Below the pieces are notes generated by a model. That model did no database searches. It saw nothing but the letters and a program-made list of their open reading frames with translations, and was not told where the DNA came from. A DNA stretch of 34,958 nt from an uncultured Devosia sp. (GTDB taxonomy: Bacteria; Pseudomonadota; Alphaproteobacteria; Rhizobiales; Devosiaceae). Within the stretch, counting starts at the first letter, position 1. Each line of letters starts with the position of its first letter. The stretch is from NCBI RefSeq assembly GCF_946479885.1, contig NZ_CAMLHM010000044.1:1-34958 (forward strand). The letters are read 5' to 3'. Positions 23,229 to 33,438 of the stretch are shown piece by piece. A program made the translations under genes and the position numbers.

Positions 23229-24269
23229 ATGGACAAGCAGCGCGACAAACCGACGGGGCAACGCAGACGGCAGGCGACGATCATCGATGTCGCCGAGACG
23301 GCCGGCGTCGCGATCGGCACGGTTTCGCGCCATCTCAACGGCCTGCCGGTGCGCACCAGCAACCGCGACCAGATCGAGCGCGCCATCGCCGACCTGGGCT
23401 ATCGCCGCAACTCCGTCGCTGTGTCCATGAAGACGGACACCACCCACATTGTCGGCCTGATGGTGCCCTCGCTGGGCGAATTCCATGCGGCGCTGCTCGA
23501 AAAGCTCAGCCGCAAGATGCGCCTGACCGGCCGCGCGGTGCTTTCATTCTGCCACGACATGCAACCGCAATCGATCACCGAGGGCCTGGAGTTCTTTGCC
23601 TCCCACCGCGTCGATGCCCTCATCATCGACGGCGAGGAACGCCTGCGCTCGCAAATCCTCAAATATGTCGATGAGGGCCTCATCGTGGTGCTCTACGACA
23701 ATGACATTCCCGGCCTGCCGGTGGATCGGGTATTCGTCGAGAACCGCAAGGCCAGCGCTCGCCTGGTCGATCACCTGCTCGATCTTGGTCATAAGCGCGT
23801 GGCAACCGTCCACGGCAATCTGCGCGACTCGGCCGCGCGCGAGCGACTGGCTGGTTTTCACGATGCCTATGCCGGCCACGGCATGGCGGCTGTGCCGGAG
23901 TTGATTGTCAGCGGCGACTGGCGGGAAACCGGTGGCTATGCGTGCCTCCGCGATCTGATGGCCCTGCCGTCGCCACCGACCGCGGTGTTCTGCGCCAATT
24001 ACAACATGACGCTTGGGGCGCTGACCTGGGCCCGCGAGCACGGCGTCAGCATTCCCGACGATCTGTCGCTGGTCAGCTTCGACGATGTGCCGGCTTTCCG
24101 CATGCACAGCCCGGGGATTACCGCCGTCGGCCAGCCGCTGGAGAAGCTTGCCGAAGCCGTGACCGAACTTTTGTCCGACCGTCTCGCCAATCCCGACACG
24201 ATGGGGCGGAGTACGATTGCCGTCGATTGCGACATCATTTTGCGAGGCTCCGCAAGACGCGCCCGCTAG
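23229..24269 (+). CDS. LacI-family transcriptional regulator
   Basis: A 346-residue repressor with an N-terminal HTH (ATIIDVAETAGVAIGTVSRHLNG, about residues 16-38) and the hinge helix region NRDQIERAIADLGYRRNSVAVSMK. A periplasmic-binding-protein-like effector domain follows (IVGLMVPSLGEF, RVDALIIDGEE, PTAVFCANYNMTLGALTWAREHGVSIPDDLSLVSFDD). ATG 23229 is chosen because translation from it begins just before the HTH; the frame is open back to 23112. It lies inside the sugar operon between the glycosidase and ATPase genes. It most likely represses this operon through the dyads at 17941-17978 and is released by an imported sugar (inference). Confidence 0.93.
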   Translation: MDKQRDKPTGQRRRQATIIDVAETAGVAIGTVSRHLNGLPVRTSNRDQIERAIADLGYRRNSVAVSMKTDTTHIVGLMVPSLGEFHAALLEKLSRKMRLTGRAVLSFCHDMQPQSITEGLEFFASHRVDALIIDGEERLRSQILKYVDEGLIVVLYDNDIPGLPVDRVFVENRKASARLVDHLLDLGHKRVATVHGNLRDSAARERLAGFHDAYAGHGMAAVPELIVSGDWRETGGYACLRDLMALPSPPTAVFCANYNMTLGALTWAREHGVSIPDDLSLVSFDDVPAFRMHSPGITAVGQPLEKLAEAVTELLSDRLANPDTMGRSTIAVDCDIILRGSARRAR

Positions 24270-24293
24270 GCGTCAGGAGCCAGGGAGAAACAC

Positions 24294-25358
24294 ATGGCCG
24301 TCGTTGAACTCGAAAATGTCAGCAAGTCCTATGGTGCCCTTGAGGTCATCGAGGGGCTCAACCTGCGGATCGAGGATGGTTCGTTCACGGTCTTCGTGGG
24401 CCCCTCCGGCTGCGGCAAATCCACACTGCTGCGGATGATTGCTGGGCTTGAGCCGATAACCGCTGGCGAGGTGCAGATCGACGGCCGCCGCGTCAACGAG
24501 GCCGAGCCAATCGAGCGGGGCGTCGCAATGGTGTTCCAGAATTACGCGCTCTATCCGCACATGACGGTCGAGCAGAATATCGGCTTCTCGCTGCGCATGG
24601 CTCGGCTCAGCCGCGAACAGATCGCCACGCGCGTCGCTGCCGCTGCGGCCACCTTGCAGATCGAGCCGCTGATGAAACGCCGGCCGGCCGAACTCTCCGG
24701 TGGCCAGCGCCAGCGCGTCGCCATCGGCCGCGCCATCGTGCGCGATCCCGAGGTGTTCCTGTTCGACGAGCCGCTGAGCAATCTGGATGCCGAATTGCGC
24801 GTCTCCATGCGCGTCGAAATCGCCAAGCTGCACAAGCAACTCGGCTCGACCATGATCTATGTGACGCACGACCAGACCGAGGCCATGACCCTGGCCGACA
24901 AGATCGTGGTGATGCGCGCGGGCAAGGTGGAGCAGGCCGGTAGCCCTGAGGCGCTCTATGACGATCCGGCCAACAGCTTCGTCGCCGGTTTCATCGGGTC
25001 GCCACGCATGAATTTTCTGCCCGGAACGGTTGGGCTGGGGCAGGTGACGCTGGCCGATGGCACGAGCTTTTCTGTCCCGGGGCTCGCCGCATCCGGCGTC
25101 GTCGATCTCGGCATCCGTCCCGAGCATTTCGTGATCGGCACCGGTGGCGAGGCGCCGCTGGAACTGCTGGTCGATGTCGTCGAGAACCTCGGCGGCACCC
25201 GCTACCTCTATGGCTCCCTGGCTTCTGGCGCGCCCCTCGTGGTCGAGGCGCGCGATCATACCGGCATTCGCGCCGGTGATCGGGTGCGCATCGGCGCGCA
25301 GCCTGGTCGCGCCTTTGTTTTCAACGCAGCCGGGCAGCGCCTGCGCGCGGCCCACTAA
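24294..25358 (+). CDS. Sugar ABC transporter ATPase (MsmK/UgpC type)
   Basis: A 354-residue cytoplasmic ATPase that energises the family-1 importer. It has Walker A GPSGCGKST (36-44), Q-loop MVFQNYALYPHMTV, signature LSGGQRQRVAIGRA (134-147), Walker B VFLFDEPLSNLD (D158, E159) and H-loop YVTHDQTEAMTLADK. The C-terminal 120 residues form the regulatory OB-fold (TOBE) domain (DLGIRPEHF; PLVVEARDHTGIRAGDRVRIGAQPGRAFVF). AGGGAG precedes ATG 24294. It is separated from its two permeases by the glycosidase and regulator genes but lies in the same operon. Such ATPases are sometimes shared among several importers. Confidence 0.95.
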   Translation: MAVVELENVSKSYGALEVIEGLNLRIEDGSFTVFVGPSGCGKSTLLRMIAGLEPITAGEVQIDGRRVNEAEPIERGVAMVFQNYALYPHMTVEQNIGFSLRMARLSREQIATRVAAAAATLQIEPLMKRRPAELSGGQRQRVAIGRAIVRDPEVFLFDEPLSNLDAELRVSMRVEIAKLHKQLGSTMIYVTHDQTEAMTLADKIVVMRAGKVEQAGSPEALYDDPANSFVAGFIGSPRMNFLPGTVGLGQVTLADGTSFSVPGLAASGVVDLGIRPEHFVIGTGGEAPLELLVDVVENLGGTRYLYGSLASGAPLVVEARDHTGIRAGDRVRIGAQPGRAFVFNAAGQRLRAAH

Positions 25359-25378
25359 GACTATTCGGAGTATCTTCC

Positions 25379-27610
25379 TTGAACGACCTTGAACTCTGGT
25401 ACAATTCCTCCGCCTCCAAGTGGACCGACGCCCTGCCTCTCGGCAATGGTCGGCTCGGCGCCATGGTGTTTGGCGGGGTGCCCAGGGACGAATTTCAGCT
25501 CAACGAGTCCACCCTTTGGTCCGGCGGGCCCTACCAGCCGATCAACGCCGAAGCCCGGCCCAATCTGGATGCAGTGCGCCAGCTCATTTTCGCCGGTCGC
25601 TACGCCGAGGCCGAGGCGCTGGCCAATGCCCATTCGATGGGACGCCCCTATCTCGAAATGTCCTACCAGCCGGCCGGCAATCTCTATCTCGACGTCGTGC
25701 ACCCGGAACTGTTCGCGGACTATCGTCGCTCCCTCGATCTCGACCGCGCCGTGACGACAACGACCTACCGCGTGGCCGGGGTGACCTACACGCGCGAGGC
25801 CTTCATCTCCGCCGCCCATGGCTTGCTGGTCGTACGCCTCAGCGCCGACCGACCAGGCGCGATCGGCGTCGGCGTCGGGCTGACCAGCCCACAGCACGGC
25901 CAGGTGCGCGTCGATGGCAACGCCGTTCATTTTGCCGGGCACAATAGCGGCGAGCACGGTGTTGCCGGCGCCCTGAGCTTCGCCATGGAGGCGCGCGTGC
26001 TGCCCCAGGGCGGCAGCATCTCGGCCGAGCCGGCCCGATTGGTGGTCGCCAACGCTGACGCGGTCACCATCCTGGTCGACATCGCCACCAGTTTCGTTCG
26101 TTTCGACGACGTCTCGGGCGATCCGCAGGCCCGCATCGCGACCCGGATGGCCGCCGCCGTCGACCTGGGCTTCGACGTCCTGCTGGAGGCCCATCTGGCC
26201 GAGCACCGCCGACTGTTCCGCCGGCTCGATATTGATCTGGGCCGGACGCCAGCGGCGGACCGGCCGACCTACTTCCGCATCAAGGATTTCGCGGAAGGCG
26301 ACGACCCGGCTTTGGCGGCGCTCTACGTGCAGTATGGCCGCTATCTGATGATAACAAGCAGCCGTCCGGGGACGCAGCCATCGACACTCCAGGGCATATG
26401 GAACAGGGAAACCAGCCCGCCATGGGGCAGCAAGTACACGACCAACATCAATCTGCAGATGAACTACTGGCTACCCGATCCGGCCAACCTCGCCGAATGC
26501 ATGGAGCCCCTGCTCGACCTGCTCGATGATCTGACGGTCACCGGTCGCGCCATGGCATCAAGCCATTACGGCGCCCGCGGCTGGGTTCTCCATCACAACA
26601 CCGATCTCTGGCGCGCGACTGGTCCCGTCGATGGTGCGCAGTGGGGCCTGTGGCCGACTGGCGGCGCCTGGCTCTGCGCCCAGCTCTGGAGCCACGCCGC
26701 CTGTGAGGGCTATCCCGAGGCTCTGGTGCGCCGGCTCTACCCAGCCCTCAAGGGCGCAGCCGAGTTCTTCCTCGATACGCTCGTGCCGCTGCCGGGCAGC
26801 GACCTGCTGGTCACCAACCCGTCGCTGTCACCGGAAAACGTGCATCCGCATGGTGCCACAATCTGTGCCGGGCCGGCGATGGACAGCCAGATCCTGCGCG
26901 ACCTGTTTGCCGCCACCATCGCCGCCGGCGAGCAACTGGGGCTCGATGCCGATCTGCGTGCCCAATGCGGTGCGGCCAGTGCCCGGCTGCCGGCCGACCG
27001 CGTTGGCGGCGCCGGCCAGCTTCAGGAATGGCTCGAGGATTGGGACATGGATGCGCCCGAGATCCATCACCGCCACGTCTCCCATCTCTATGGCCTCTAT
27101 CCCAGCCAGCAGATCAATCCCGAAGCAACGCCGGACCTGTTCGCGGCGGTGCGCCGGTCGCTCGAAATCCGGGGCGACGATGCCACGGGCTGGGGCATCG
27201 GCTGGCGTATCAATCTCTGGGCCCGGCTGCTCGATGGCGACCACGCCTATTCCGTCCTGGCGCTTCTGCTGCATCCCGAGCGCAGTTACTCCAACCTGTT
27301 TGATGCCCATCCCCCATTCCAGATCGATGGCAATTTCGGTGGCGCGGCCGGCATTCTGGAAATGCTGGTTCAGTCCAAGCCCGGCCTTATCCACCTGCTG
27401 CCGGCATTGCCGTCCGTGTGGCGCAAGGGCCGGGTACGCGGGCTGCGTGCCATGGGCGGCATCGAGGTGGATCTGAGCTGGGCCGAGGGCAAGGTAGCCG
27501 CGGTACGTCTCGTCTCGTCCCTGGCCCAATCGGTTAGGGTGGAGGTCGGTGGCGTGCAGCATATGGTAGCGCTGGCCGCCGGCGTACCGGCGGACCTGAC
27601 CTTTCCCTAG
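25379..27610 (+). CDS. GH95 alpha-L-fucosidase (probably 1,2-alpha-L-fucosidase)
   Basis: A 743-residue cytosolic glycosidase of family 95, which removes terminal alpha-1,2-linked fucose with inversion. The N-terminal beta domain has the family signature WTDALPLGNGRLGAMVFGG and LNESTLWSGGP. The (alpha/alpha)6 barrel carries TNINLQMNYW (N356, N358), NPSLSPENV (E486, proposed acid) and FQIDGNFGGAAGI (D650), matching the Asn-Asn-Glu-Asp set of the characterised AfcA enzyme. There is no signal peptide, so it works on imported oligosaccharides. The start is a rare TTG at 25379 with GGAG eight bases upstream; no in-frame ATG lies nearby and the protein begins exactly as family members do. It is the last gene of the operon. 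Confidence 0.92.
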   Translation: MNDLELWYNSSASKWTDALPLGNGRLGAMVFGGVPRDEFQLNESTLWSGGPYQPINAEARPNLDAVRQLIFAGRYAEAEALANAHSMGRPYLEMSYQPAGNLYLDVVHPELFADYRRSLDLDRAVTTTTYRVAGVTYTREAFISAAHGLLVVRLSADRPGAIGVGVGLTSPQHGQVRVDGNAVHFAGHNSGEHGVAGALSFAMEARVLPQGGSISAEPARLVVANADAVTILVDIATSFVRFDDVSGDPQARIATRMAAAVDLGFDVLLEAHLAEHRRLFRRLDIDLGRTPAADRPTYFRIKDFAEGDDPALAALYVQYGRYLMITSSRPGTQPSTLQGIWNRETSPPWGSKYTTNINLQMNYWLPDPANLAECMEPLLDLLDDLTVTGRAMASSHYGARGWVLHHNTDLWRATGPVDGAQWGLWPTGGAWLCAQLWSHAACEGYPEALVRRLYPALKGAAEFFLDTLVPLPGSDLLVTNPSLSPENVHPHGATICAGPAMDSQILRDLFAATIAAGEQLGLDADLRAQCGAASARLPADRVGGAGQLQEWLEDWDMDAPEIHHRHVSHLYGLYPSQQINPEATPDLFAAVRRSLEIRGDDATGWGIGWRINLWARLLDGDHAYSVLALLLHPERSYSNLFDAHPPFQIDGNFGGAAGILEMLVQSKPGLIHLLPALPSVWRKGRVRGLRAMGGIEVDLSWAEGKVAAVRLVSSLAQSVRVEVGGVQHMVALAAGVPADLTFP

Positions 27611-27638
27611 GCGCTGATCTGGTTCGCCCCAGGGGCCG

Positions 27639-28612
27639 CTATTCGGCGGCCTCGCGGGCCGCCTCCACCAACCGCCGGTGCGCCCGATAGACCCCCAACT
27701 GCTGGTCGACCAGCACGCCGATCAGGATGACAGTGCCCATCACGGCGAAGTTGAGTGACGACGGGATGCCGAGCAGGTTGACTAGGTTCTGCAGGATTTG
27801 CAGCAGGATGGCGCCGAGCACCACGCCGATGATCGAACCCTCGCCGCCACGCAGAGAAAAGCCGCCGAGCACCGCCGCGGCGATGGCATAGAGCTCGTAG
27901 AAGTTGGCCTGCGAGGACGGCGAAACAGAGCGCGTATACATCGCAAAGAACACGGCCGACAGGGCGGTAAGCGCGGCGCAGATCACATAGGCGGCGCCGA
28001 TCACCAGGTTGGTCCGAATGCCGGAGAACCGCGCGGCTTCTTCGTTCTTGCCCACAGCGAAGAGGTAACGCCCGAACACCGAGCGGTGGAGCACCACCCA
28101 GGCGATGACGGCCACCACCACCAGCAGCAGCAGCGACGTCGGGATGCCATAGATGCGGGCGGTGAAGAAATCGAGGCCCGGATAGGTGCTGCCAAACGGG
28201 AAGCCCGCCGTGGCGTCGCCGGTATAGCCGCGCGCCACGCCGCGATAGATCAAGAGGCCACAGAGCGTCACCACGAAGGGCGGCATCTTGAGCCTGGTGA
28301 TCAGCAGTGCATGCGCCAGCCCCAGCAGGATGCCCAGGATCATCACGATCACCAGCGCGATCGGCCAGGGCACGCCTTTGTTGCCCACGAGGTCGACAAA
28401 CAGCACGCCCAGCAGCGCAATCATCGAGCCCGACGACAGGTCGATGCCACCCGTGATGATGACGAAACCCTGGGCGATCGAGAACAGGCCGAACAGGCCG
28501 ATCAGGTTGGCGGTATTGGAGATATTGTTGGGCGACAGGAACAGCGGATTGCGCAGGTAAACGCCCGCGGCCACCACCAGGATCAGCACCAGAAGGCCGA
28601 TATCTTTCTTGC

Positions 28613-28616
<4 letters not shown>
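27639..28616 (-). CDS. Ribose-type sugar ABC permease (RbsC family), system 1
   Basis: A 325-residue inner-membrane permease with eight to ten hydrophobic helices. Family marks are GFVIITGGIDLSSGSMIAL, PPFVVTLCGLLIYRGVARG, LFAVGKNEEAARFSGI and AVLGGFSLRGGEGSIIGVVLGA. The start is GTG at 28616, overlapping the ATPase stop by four bases (GTGA), so the genes are coupled. It is the last gene of the minus-strand unit binding protein, ATPase, permease. It convergently faces the GH95 gene, with under 30 bases between their stops and no clear terminator. It transports a monosaccharide of unknown identity. Confidence 0.92.
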
Positions 28617-30187
<1,571 letters not shown>

Positions 30188-30204
30188 GGCAGGTCCGAGA
30201 CTAC

Positions 30205-30239
30205 AAGAAACGGCGGCGTGGCAACAAGCCACGCCGCCG
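30205..30239 (-). terminator. Terminator or attenuator between binding-protein and ATPase genes
   Basis: A perfect 12-bp stem (CGGCGGCGTGGC with GCCACGCCGCCG) with a five-base loop lies at 30211-30239. On the minus strand it is followed by TTTCTTGT. It sits between the binding-protein stop (30260) and the ATPase start (30187). Partial termination or 3' protection here would give more binding protein than membrane components, as is common in these operons. Confidence 0.85.
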
Positions 30240-30259
30240 ATCGATCAGGTGGTGACGGA

Positions 30260-31210
30260 TCAGCCGCCGATCTTGGCTTTCAGGTCCGCCTCGAACTCAT
30301 CGACATTCTCGGCATTGATGACCTTGGTCGGCACGATGATCAGGCCATCCTCAGGGATGCCCGACTTGTCGCCCTCAAGATACGCCGCCATCAGCTTCAT
30401 GCCCTGGTAGCCCCATTCATAGGGCTGCTGCACGACGGTGGAGGCAAAGCTGCCTTCACGCACCGCGCCCAGGGTCACCGGGTCTTCGTCGAACGCCACC
30501 ACGGTGATCTGGCCCAGCTTGCCGGCGGCCTGCAGGGCTTCATAGATCTTGGGCGGGTTGTAGGAATAGAACCCGACCATGCAGGTGATTTCCGGGTTTG
30601 CGACCAGCACGTCGTCCACATTGGTACGGGCGCGGGCAAAGTCCACGTCATCGCCGCGCACGTCGACCAGCTCGATATTGTGGCCTTCGATCGCCTGCTT
30701 GAAGCCGGCGATGCGCTCCTTGGCATTGTCTGCGCCGAGGAACCCGACAAAGCCCATGCACTTGCCGCCATCGGGCAGCGCCTTGACCATTTCTTCGCCG
30801 GCCTGCACGCCTGCCAGCGTGTTGGACGAGCCCAGATAGGCGATACGATCGCTCTGCGGCGCATCGCTATCGGTGGTAAACAGCGGCACCTGCGCAGCAA
30901 TGCGGTTGAAGGCATCGATCGAGTTGGCCGGGTCGGCCGACGAGATCATGATGGCGTCGGTGCCGGCAGCGACCAGGTCATCCATCAGCGCATTCTGCAG
31001 CGCTGCAGTGCCCTGTGCCGGATAGCGGAACTGCACTTCGTAATTGGGCAGCTCTTCCTGGGCCTTGTTCACCCCGGCTTCGGCCAGCTTCCAGAAATCG
31101 GATGCGGCATTCACCACGAAGGCAAGCTGCTGCTTGTCCTGCGCCTGTGCCGAAACACCCAGCATCAGGCTGGCTGCCAACAGGGCAGCAAACGTCATTG
31201 TATGCTTCAT
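30260..31210 (-). CDS. Periplasmic sugar-binding protein (RbsB-like, family 4), system 1
   Basis: A 316-residue secreted binding protein. The signal peptide MKHTMTFAALLAASLMLG...AQA is cleaved about residue 23. The mature part has the type I periplasmic-binding fold: LAFVVNAASDFWKLAEAGVNKA, LVAAGTDAIMISSADPANSID, VPLFTTDSDAPQSDRIAYLG, KCMGFVGFLGADNAKERIAGFKQAI and ITVVAFDEDP. GGGAGGACGAC precedes ATG 31210. It is the first gene of the system 1 unit and is followed by a strong hairpin. Its promoter region at 31211-31381 is AT-rich and carries the TATTAGT motif. The ligand is likely a monosaccharide or sugar acid and is not identified. Confidence 0.93.
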   Translation of the reverse strand: MKHTMTFAALLAASLMLGVSAQAQDKQQLAFVVNAASDFWKLAEAGVNKAQEELPNYEVQFRYPAQGTAALQNALMDDLVAAGTDAIMISSADPANSIDAFNRIAAQVPLFTTDSDAPQSDRIAYLGSSNTLAGVQAGEEMVKALPDGGKCMGFVGFLGADNAKERIAGFKQAIEGHNIELVDVRGDDVDFARARTNVDDVLVANPEITCMVGFYSYNPPKIYEALQAAGKLGQITVVAFDEDPVTLGAVREGSFASTVVQQPYEWGYQGMKLMAAYLEGDKSGIPEDGLIIVPTKVINAENVDEFEADLKAKIGG

Positions 31211-31346
31211 AGTCGTCCTCCCTCGCCGAGCATTTTGCCCGGCCGTTGCTCATAGTTCAGCGGTCTTGAACCCGGCCCCTTGCTGCAGCCTCCTCCTCCG
31301 GAAGACTGCGCGGCTCAGATCATATTAATGATAGTCGGATAATGAA

Positions 31347-31359
31347 TATTAGTAAACAG
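31347..31359. promoter_or_regulatory. Recurrent motif TATTAGT(A/C)A(A/T)C, copy before system 1
   Basis: TATTAGTAAACAG lies about 137 bases upstream of the system 1 binding-protein start, in an AT-rich patch that also repeats TAATGA (about 31326 and 31341). The same core occurs at 33249 and 33417, each upstream of a transporter-linked transcription unit. It may be an operator of a shared regulator. Confidence 0.4.
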
Positions 31360-31381
31360 GACTCCTGCCTGCTGTGCCCTC

Positions 31382-32398
31382 CTATTCTCCGATATCCTTG
31401 TTGCGCAGGCGATCGAAAGCCACGGCCAGAACGATGAAGCCGCCGACAAATGTGCCCTGCCAGAATGTGCTGATGCCCAGTAACGTCAGGCTGTTGCGGA
31501 TGATCTCGATAAGCGCCGCGCCAACGATCGCGCCGAGCGCCGTGCCACTGCCGCCGGCGAGGTTCGCGCCGCCGATCACGGTGGCCGCGATCACTGTCAG
31601 CTCCATGCCGGTGCCCAGCCCTGTGGTGACCGACCCAAGCCAGCCCGCTTCGAGAAAGCCTGTAATGCCGGCGCAAAACGAAACGAACATATAGACCGAC
31701 ACCTTGACCGCCTTGACCGGAACGCCGGTCAGGACCGCCGCGCGCTCGTTGCCGCCGATGGCGTAGAGATAGCGGCCCCAGCGCGTCCAACGCAGGGCGA
31801 AGGCGGTCACCATGCCCAGCCCGATCATCACCAGCACGGGGTTGGGAATGGGCAGGCCGAACAGGCTCACCGACCCGCCGCCAATGGCGAATAGGATCGC
31901 CTGGTCGGGCCCGAATTCGTAGATCAGGGCATTGTTGGACATCACCATGCCGATGCTGCGCGCGATCGACATCATGCCCAGGGTCACCACGAAGCTCGGC
32001 ATGCCCGCTATGGCGATCAGCGTGCCGTTGATGGCGCCCACCAGCAGCGAAGCCGCCATGGCGGCCGGAAAGGCCAGGGTGATGGGTAGGCCGGCATGCA
32101 TGATGACCGTCGTCGTCATCGCCGAGATCAGCACGGTCGAGCCCACCGACAGGTCGATGCCCCCGGTGATGATCACCGCCGTCATGCCGATGGCGACGAT
32201 GGCCACAAAAGCGAAGTTGCGGGTGACGTTGAAGAGATTGTTCGGCGTGGCGAAGGTGCTGGTCATCAGCGACATGGCGATGACGGCCAGCACGGCGGCC
32301 AGCAGCACCCAGAAAATCTGCCGGCTGACCAGCCAGGACCCGAACGTGGTGTGGGTCTGCTGGTCGATGGCTTTCTGCAAGGAGGTATCGGCGCTCAT
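31382..32398 (-). CDS. Ribose-type sugar ABC permease (RbsC family), system 2
   Basis: A 338-residue inner-membrane permease. After a polar N-terminal stretch of about 25 residues come some ten helices with the family marks GMTAVIITGGIDLSVGSTVL, MPSFVVTLGMMSIARSIGM, LYAIGGNERAAVLTGV and VIGGANLAGGSGTALGAIVGA. ATG 32398 has AAGGA upstream and starts 11 bases after the ATPase stop, so the two are one unit. It is only distantly similar to the system 1 permease, so this is a separate importer, not a recent duplicate. No binding protein lies on the same strand; the likely one is encoded divergently at 34466. Confidence 0.92.
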   Translation of the reverse strand: MSADTSLQKAIDQQTHTTFGSWLVSRQIFWVLLAAVLAVIAMSLMTSTFATPNNLFNVTRNFAFVAIVAIGMTAVIITGGIDLSVGSTVLISAMTTTVIMHAGLPITLAFPAAMAASLLVGAINGTLIAIAGMPSFVVTLGMMSIARSIGMVMSNNALIYEFGPDQAILFAIGGGSVSLFGLPIPNPVLVMIGLGMVTAFALRWTRWGRYLYAIGGNERAAVLTGVPVKAVKVSVYMFVSFCAGITGFLEAGWLGSVTTGLGTGMELTVIAATVIGGANLAGGSGTALGAIVGAALIEIIRNSLTLLGISTFWQGTFVGGFIVLAVAFDRLRNKDIGE

Positions 32399-32409
32399 GC
32401 TGGGTCCTT

Positions 32410-33207
32410 CTATGCGCGTTCGATGGCGCCGGTGATGAGGCCGGTCACCTCCTGGGGGGAACTGTCGGCTACGCGCTTGTCGGCCACCATCCGGCCGCGG
32501 CGCAGCACAAGCAGCCGGTCGCAGACGGCAAAGACATCAGGAATGCGGTGGCTGATCAGGACCACGGCCATGCCCTGGTCGCGCAGGCGCCGGATCAGGT
32601 TGAGCACCTCGGTCACCTGGCGCACGCTGATGGCCGCGGTCGGCTCATCCATCAGCACGATGCGCGGATTGGAGAGCCGCGTCCGCGCGATGGCCACGGC
32701 CTGTCGCTGGCCGCCCGACATGCGCCGCACCAGGTCGCGTGGGCGGGTTTCCGACTTCAGCTCGGCAAACAGCTCGGCCGAACGGCGATACATGGCCTGG
32801 TAGTCCAGCAGTTCCGGCACGACCATCTGCCACCACTTGCGCCGCTTGTGCCAGGGCAGTTCGGCCTGGGCAGTGGTCTTGGCGAGCGTGGTCAGCTCCC
32901 GGCCGAGGAAAATGTTCGCCGCAGCCGTCAGATTGTCGGCCAGCGCCAGGTCCTGGTAGACGATTTCGATGCCCTTTGAGCGTGCGTCCTTCGGGCCATG
33001 CAGTTCCACCGGCTGCCCATTGAGGCGGATCTGGCCTTCGCTGGGATGGAAGTTCCCGGCAATGATTTTGACCAGCGTGGTCTTGCCCGCGCCATTGTCG
33101 CCCACCAGCCCGACGACCTCGCCCGCCTGCAGCGTCAGCGAGATATCGGTCAGCGCCGTTATGGCGCCGTAGTGCTTGGAAATGCCCTCAAGTTCCAGAA
33201 CCGCCAT
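32410..33207 (-). CDS. Single-domain sugar ABC ATPase (FrcA-like), system 2
   Basis: A 265-residue ATPase with one nucleotide-binding domain, unlike the double-domain system 1 protein. It resembles the FrcA type of ribose-family importers in rhizobia. Walker A is GDNGAGKTT (36-44), the Q-loop IVYQDLALADNLTAAANIFLGREL, the signature MSGGQRQAVAIAR, Walker B IVLMDEPTAAI and the H-loop LISHRIPDV. The helical segment between FLGREL and the signature (LPWHKRRKWWQMVVPELLDYQ) is tryptophan-rich and looks about 15 residues longer than usual. ATG 33207 is chosen because GGGGAGG lies upstream; a frame back to 33261 would start with TTG and bury that site. Two copies would serve one permease dimer. Confidence 0.9.
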   Translation of the reverse strand: MAVLELEGISKHYGAITALTDISLTLQAGEVVGLVGDNGAGKTTLVKIIAGNFHPSEGQIRLNGQPVELHGPKDARSKGIEIVYQDLALADNLTAAANIFLGRELTTLAKTTAQAELPWHKRRKWWQMVVPELLDYQAMYRRSAELFAELKSETRPRDLVRRMSGGQRQAVAIARTRLSNPRIVLMDEPTAAISVRQVTEVLNLIRRLRDQGMAVVLISHRIPDVFAVCDRLLVLRRGRMVADKRVADSSPQEVTGLITGAIERA

Positions 33208-33438
33208 GCGGCGCGCCTCCCCAGGTGCTGCAGGTTCTGCCTGCATTCTATTAGTAATCAATATATTGCAGTGAGTTCGGCAGCCGTCAATGCGCTACGC
33301 GACGCGATTGCCACAATGTCCGGAAAATATGCGGTTCCGTCAGTGATGCTGACGCATGTTGGCAAATAATATGAATGATAATTCCTGCATTGACGGCGGT
33401 CGCATGAGCTAATTAGTATTAGTCAACGGAGGGGAATA
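33208..33438. promoter_or_regulatory. Divergent promoter region of system 2 with two TATTAGT motifs
   Basis: About 230 AT-enriched bases between the minus-strand ATPase and the plus-strand SDR gene. TATTAGTAATCAA at 33249-33261 contains ATTA-G-TAAT. TATTAGTCAACGG at 33417-33429 lies just before the SDR ribosome binding site and is preceded by the dyad CTAAT-TAGT-ATTAG (33409-33422). Both share the core also found at 31347. A CGTCAG-TGATG-CTGACG dyad lies at 33338-33354. These are likely operators and promoters of the divergent units; the regulator is not in the window or not recognised. Confidence 0.45.

Noticed and set aside
33307..33369. Very short frame ending at 33369 in the divergent promoter region (MSGKYAVPSVMLTHVGK)
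   Set aside because: Seventeen codons without a Shine-Dalgarno sequence; more likely non-coding promoter DNA.
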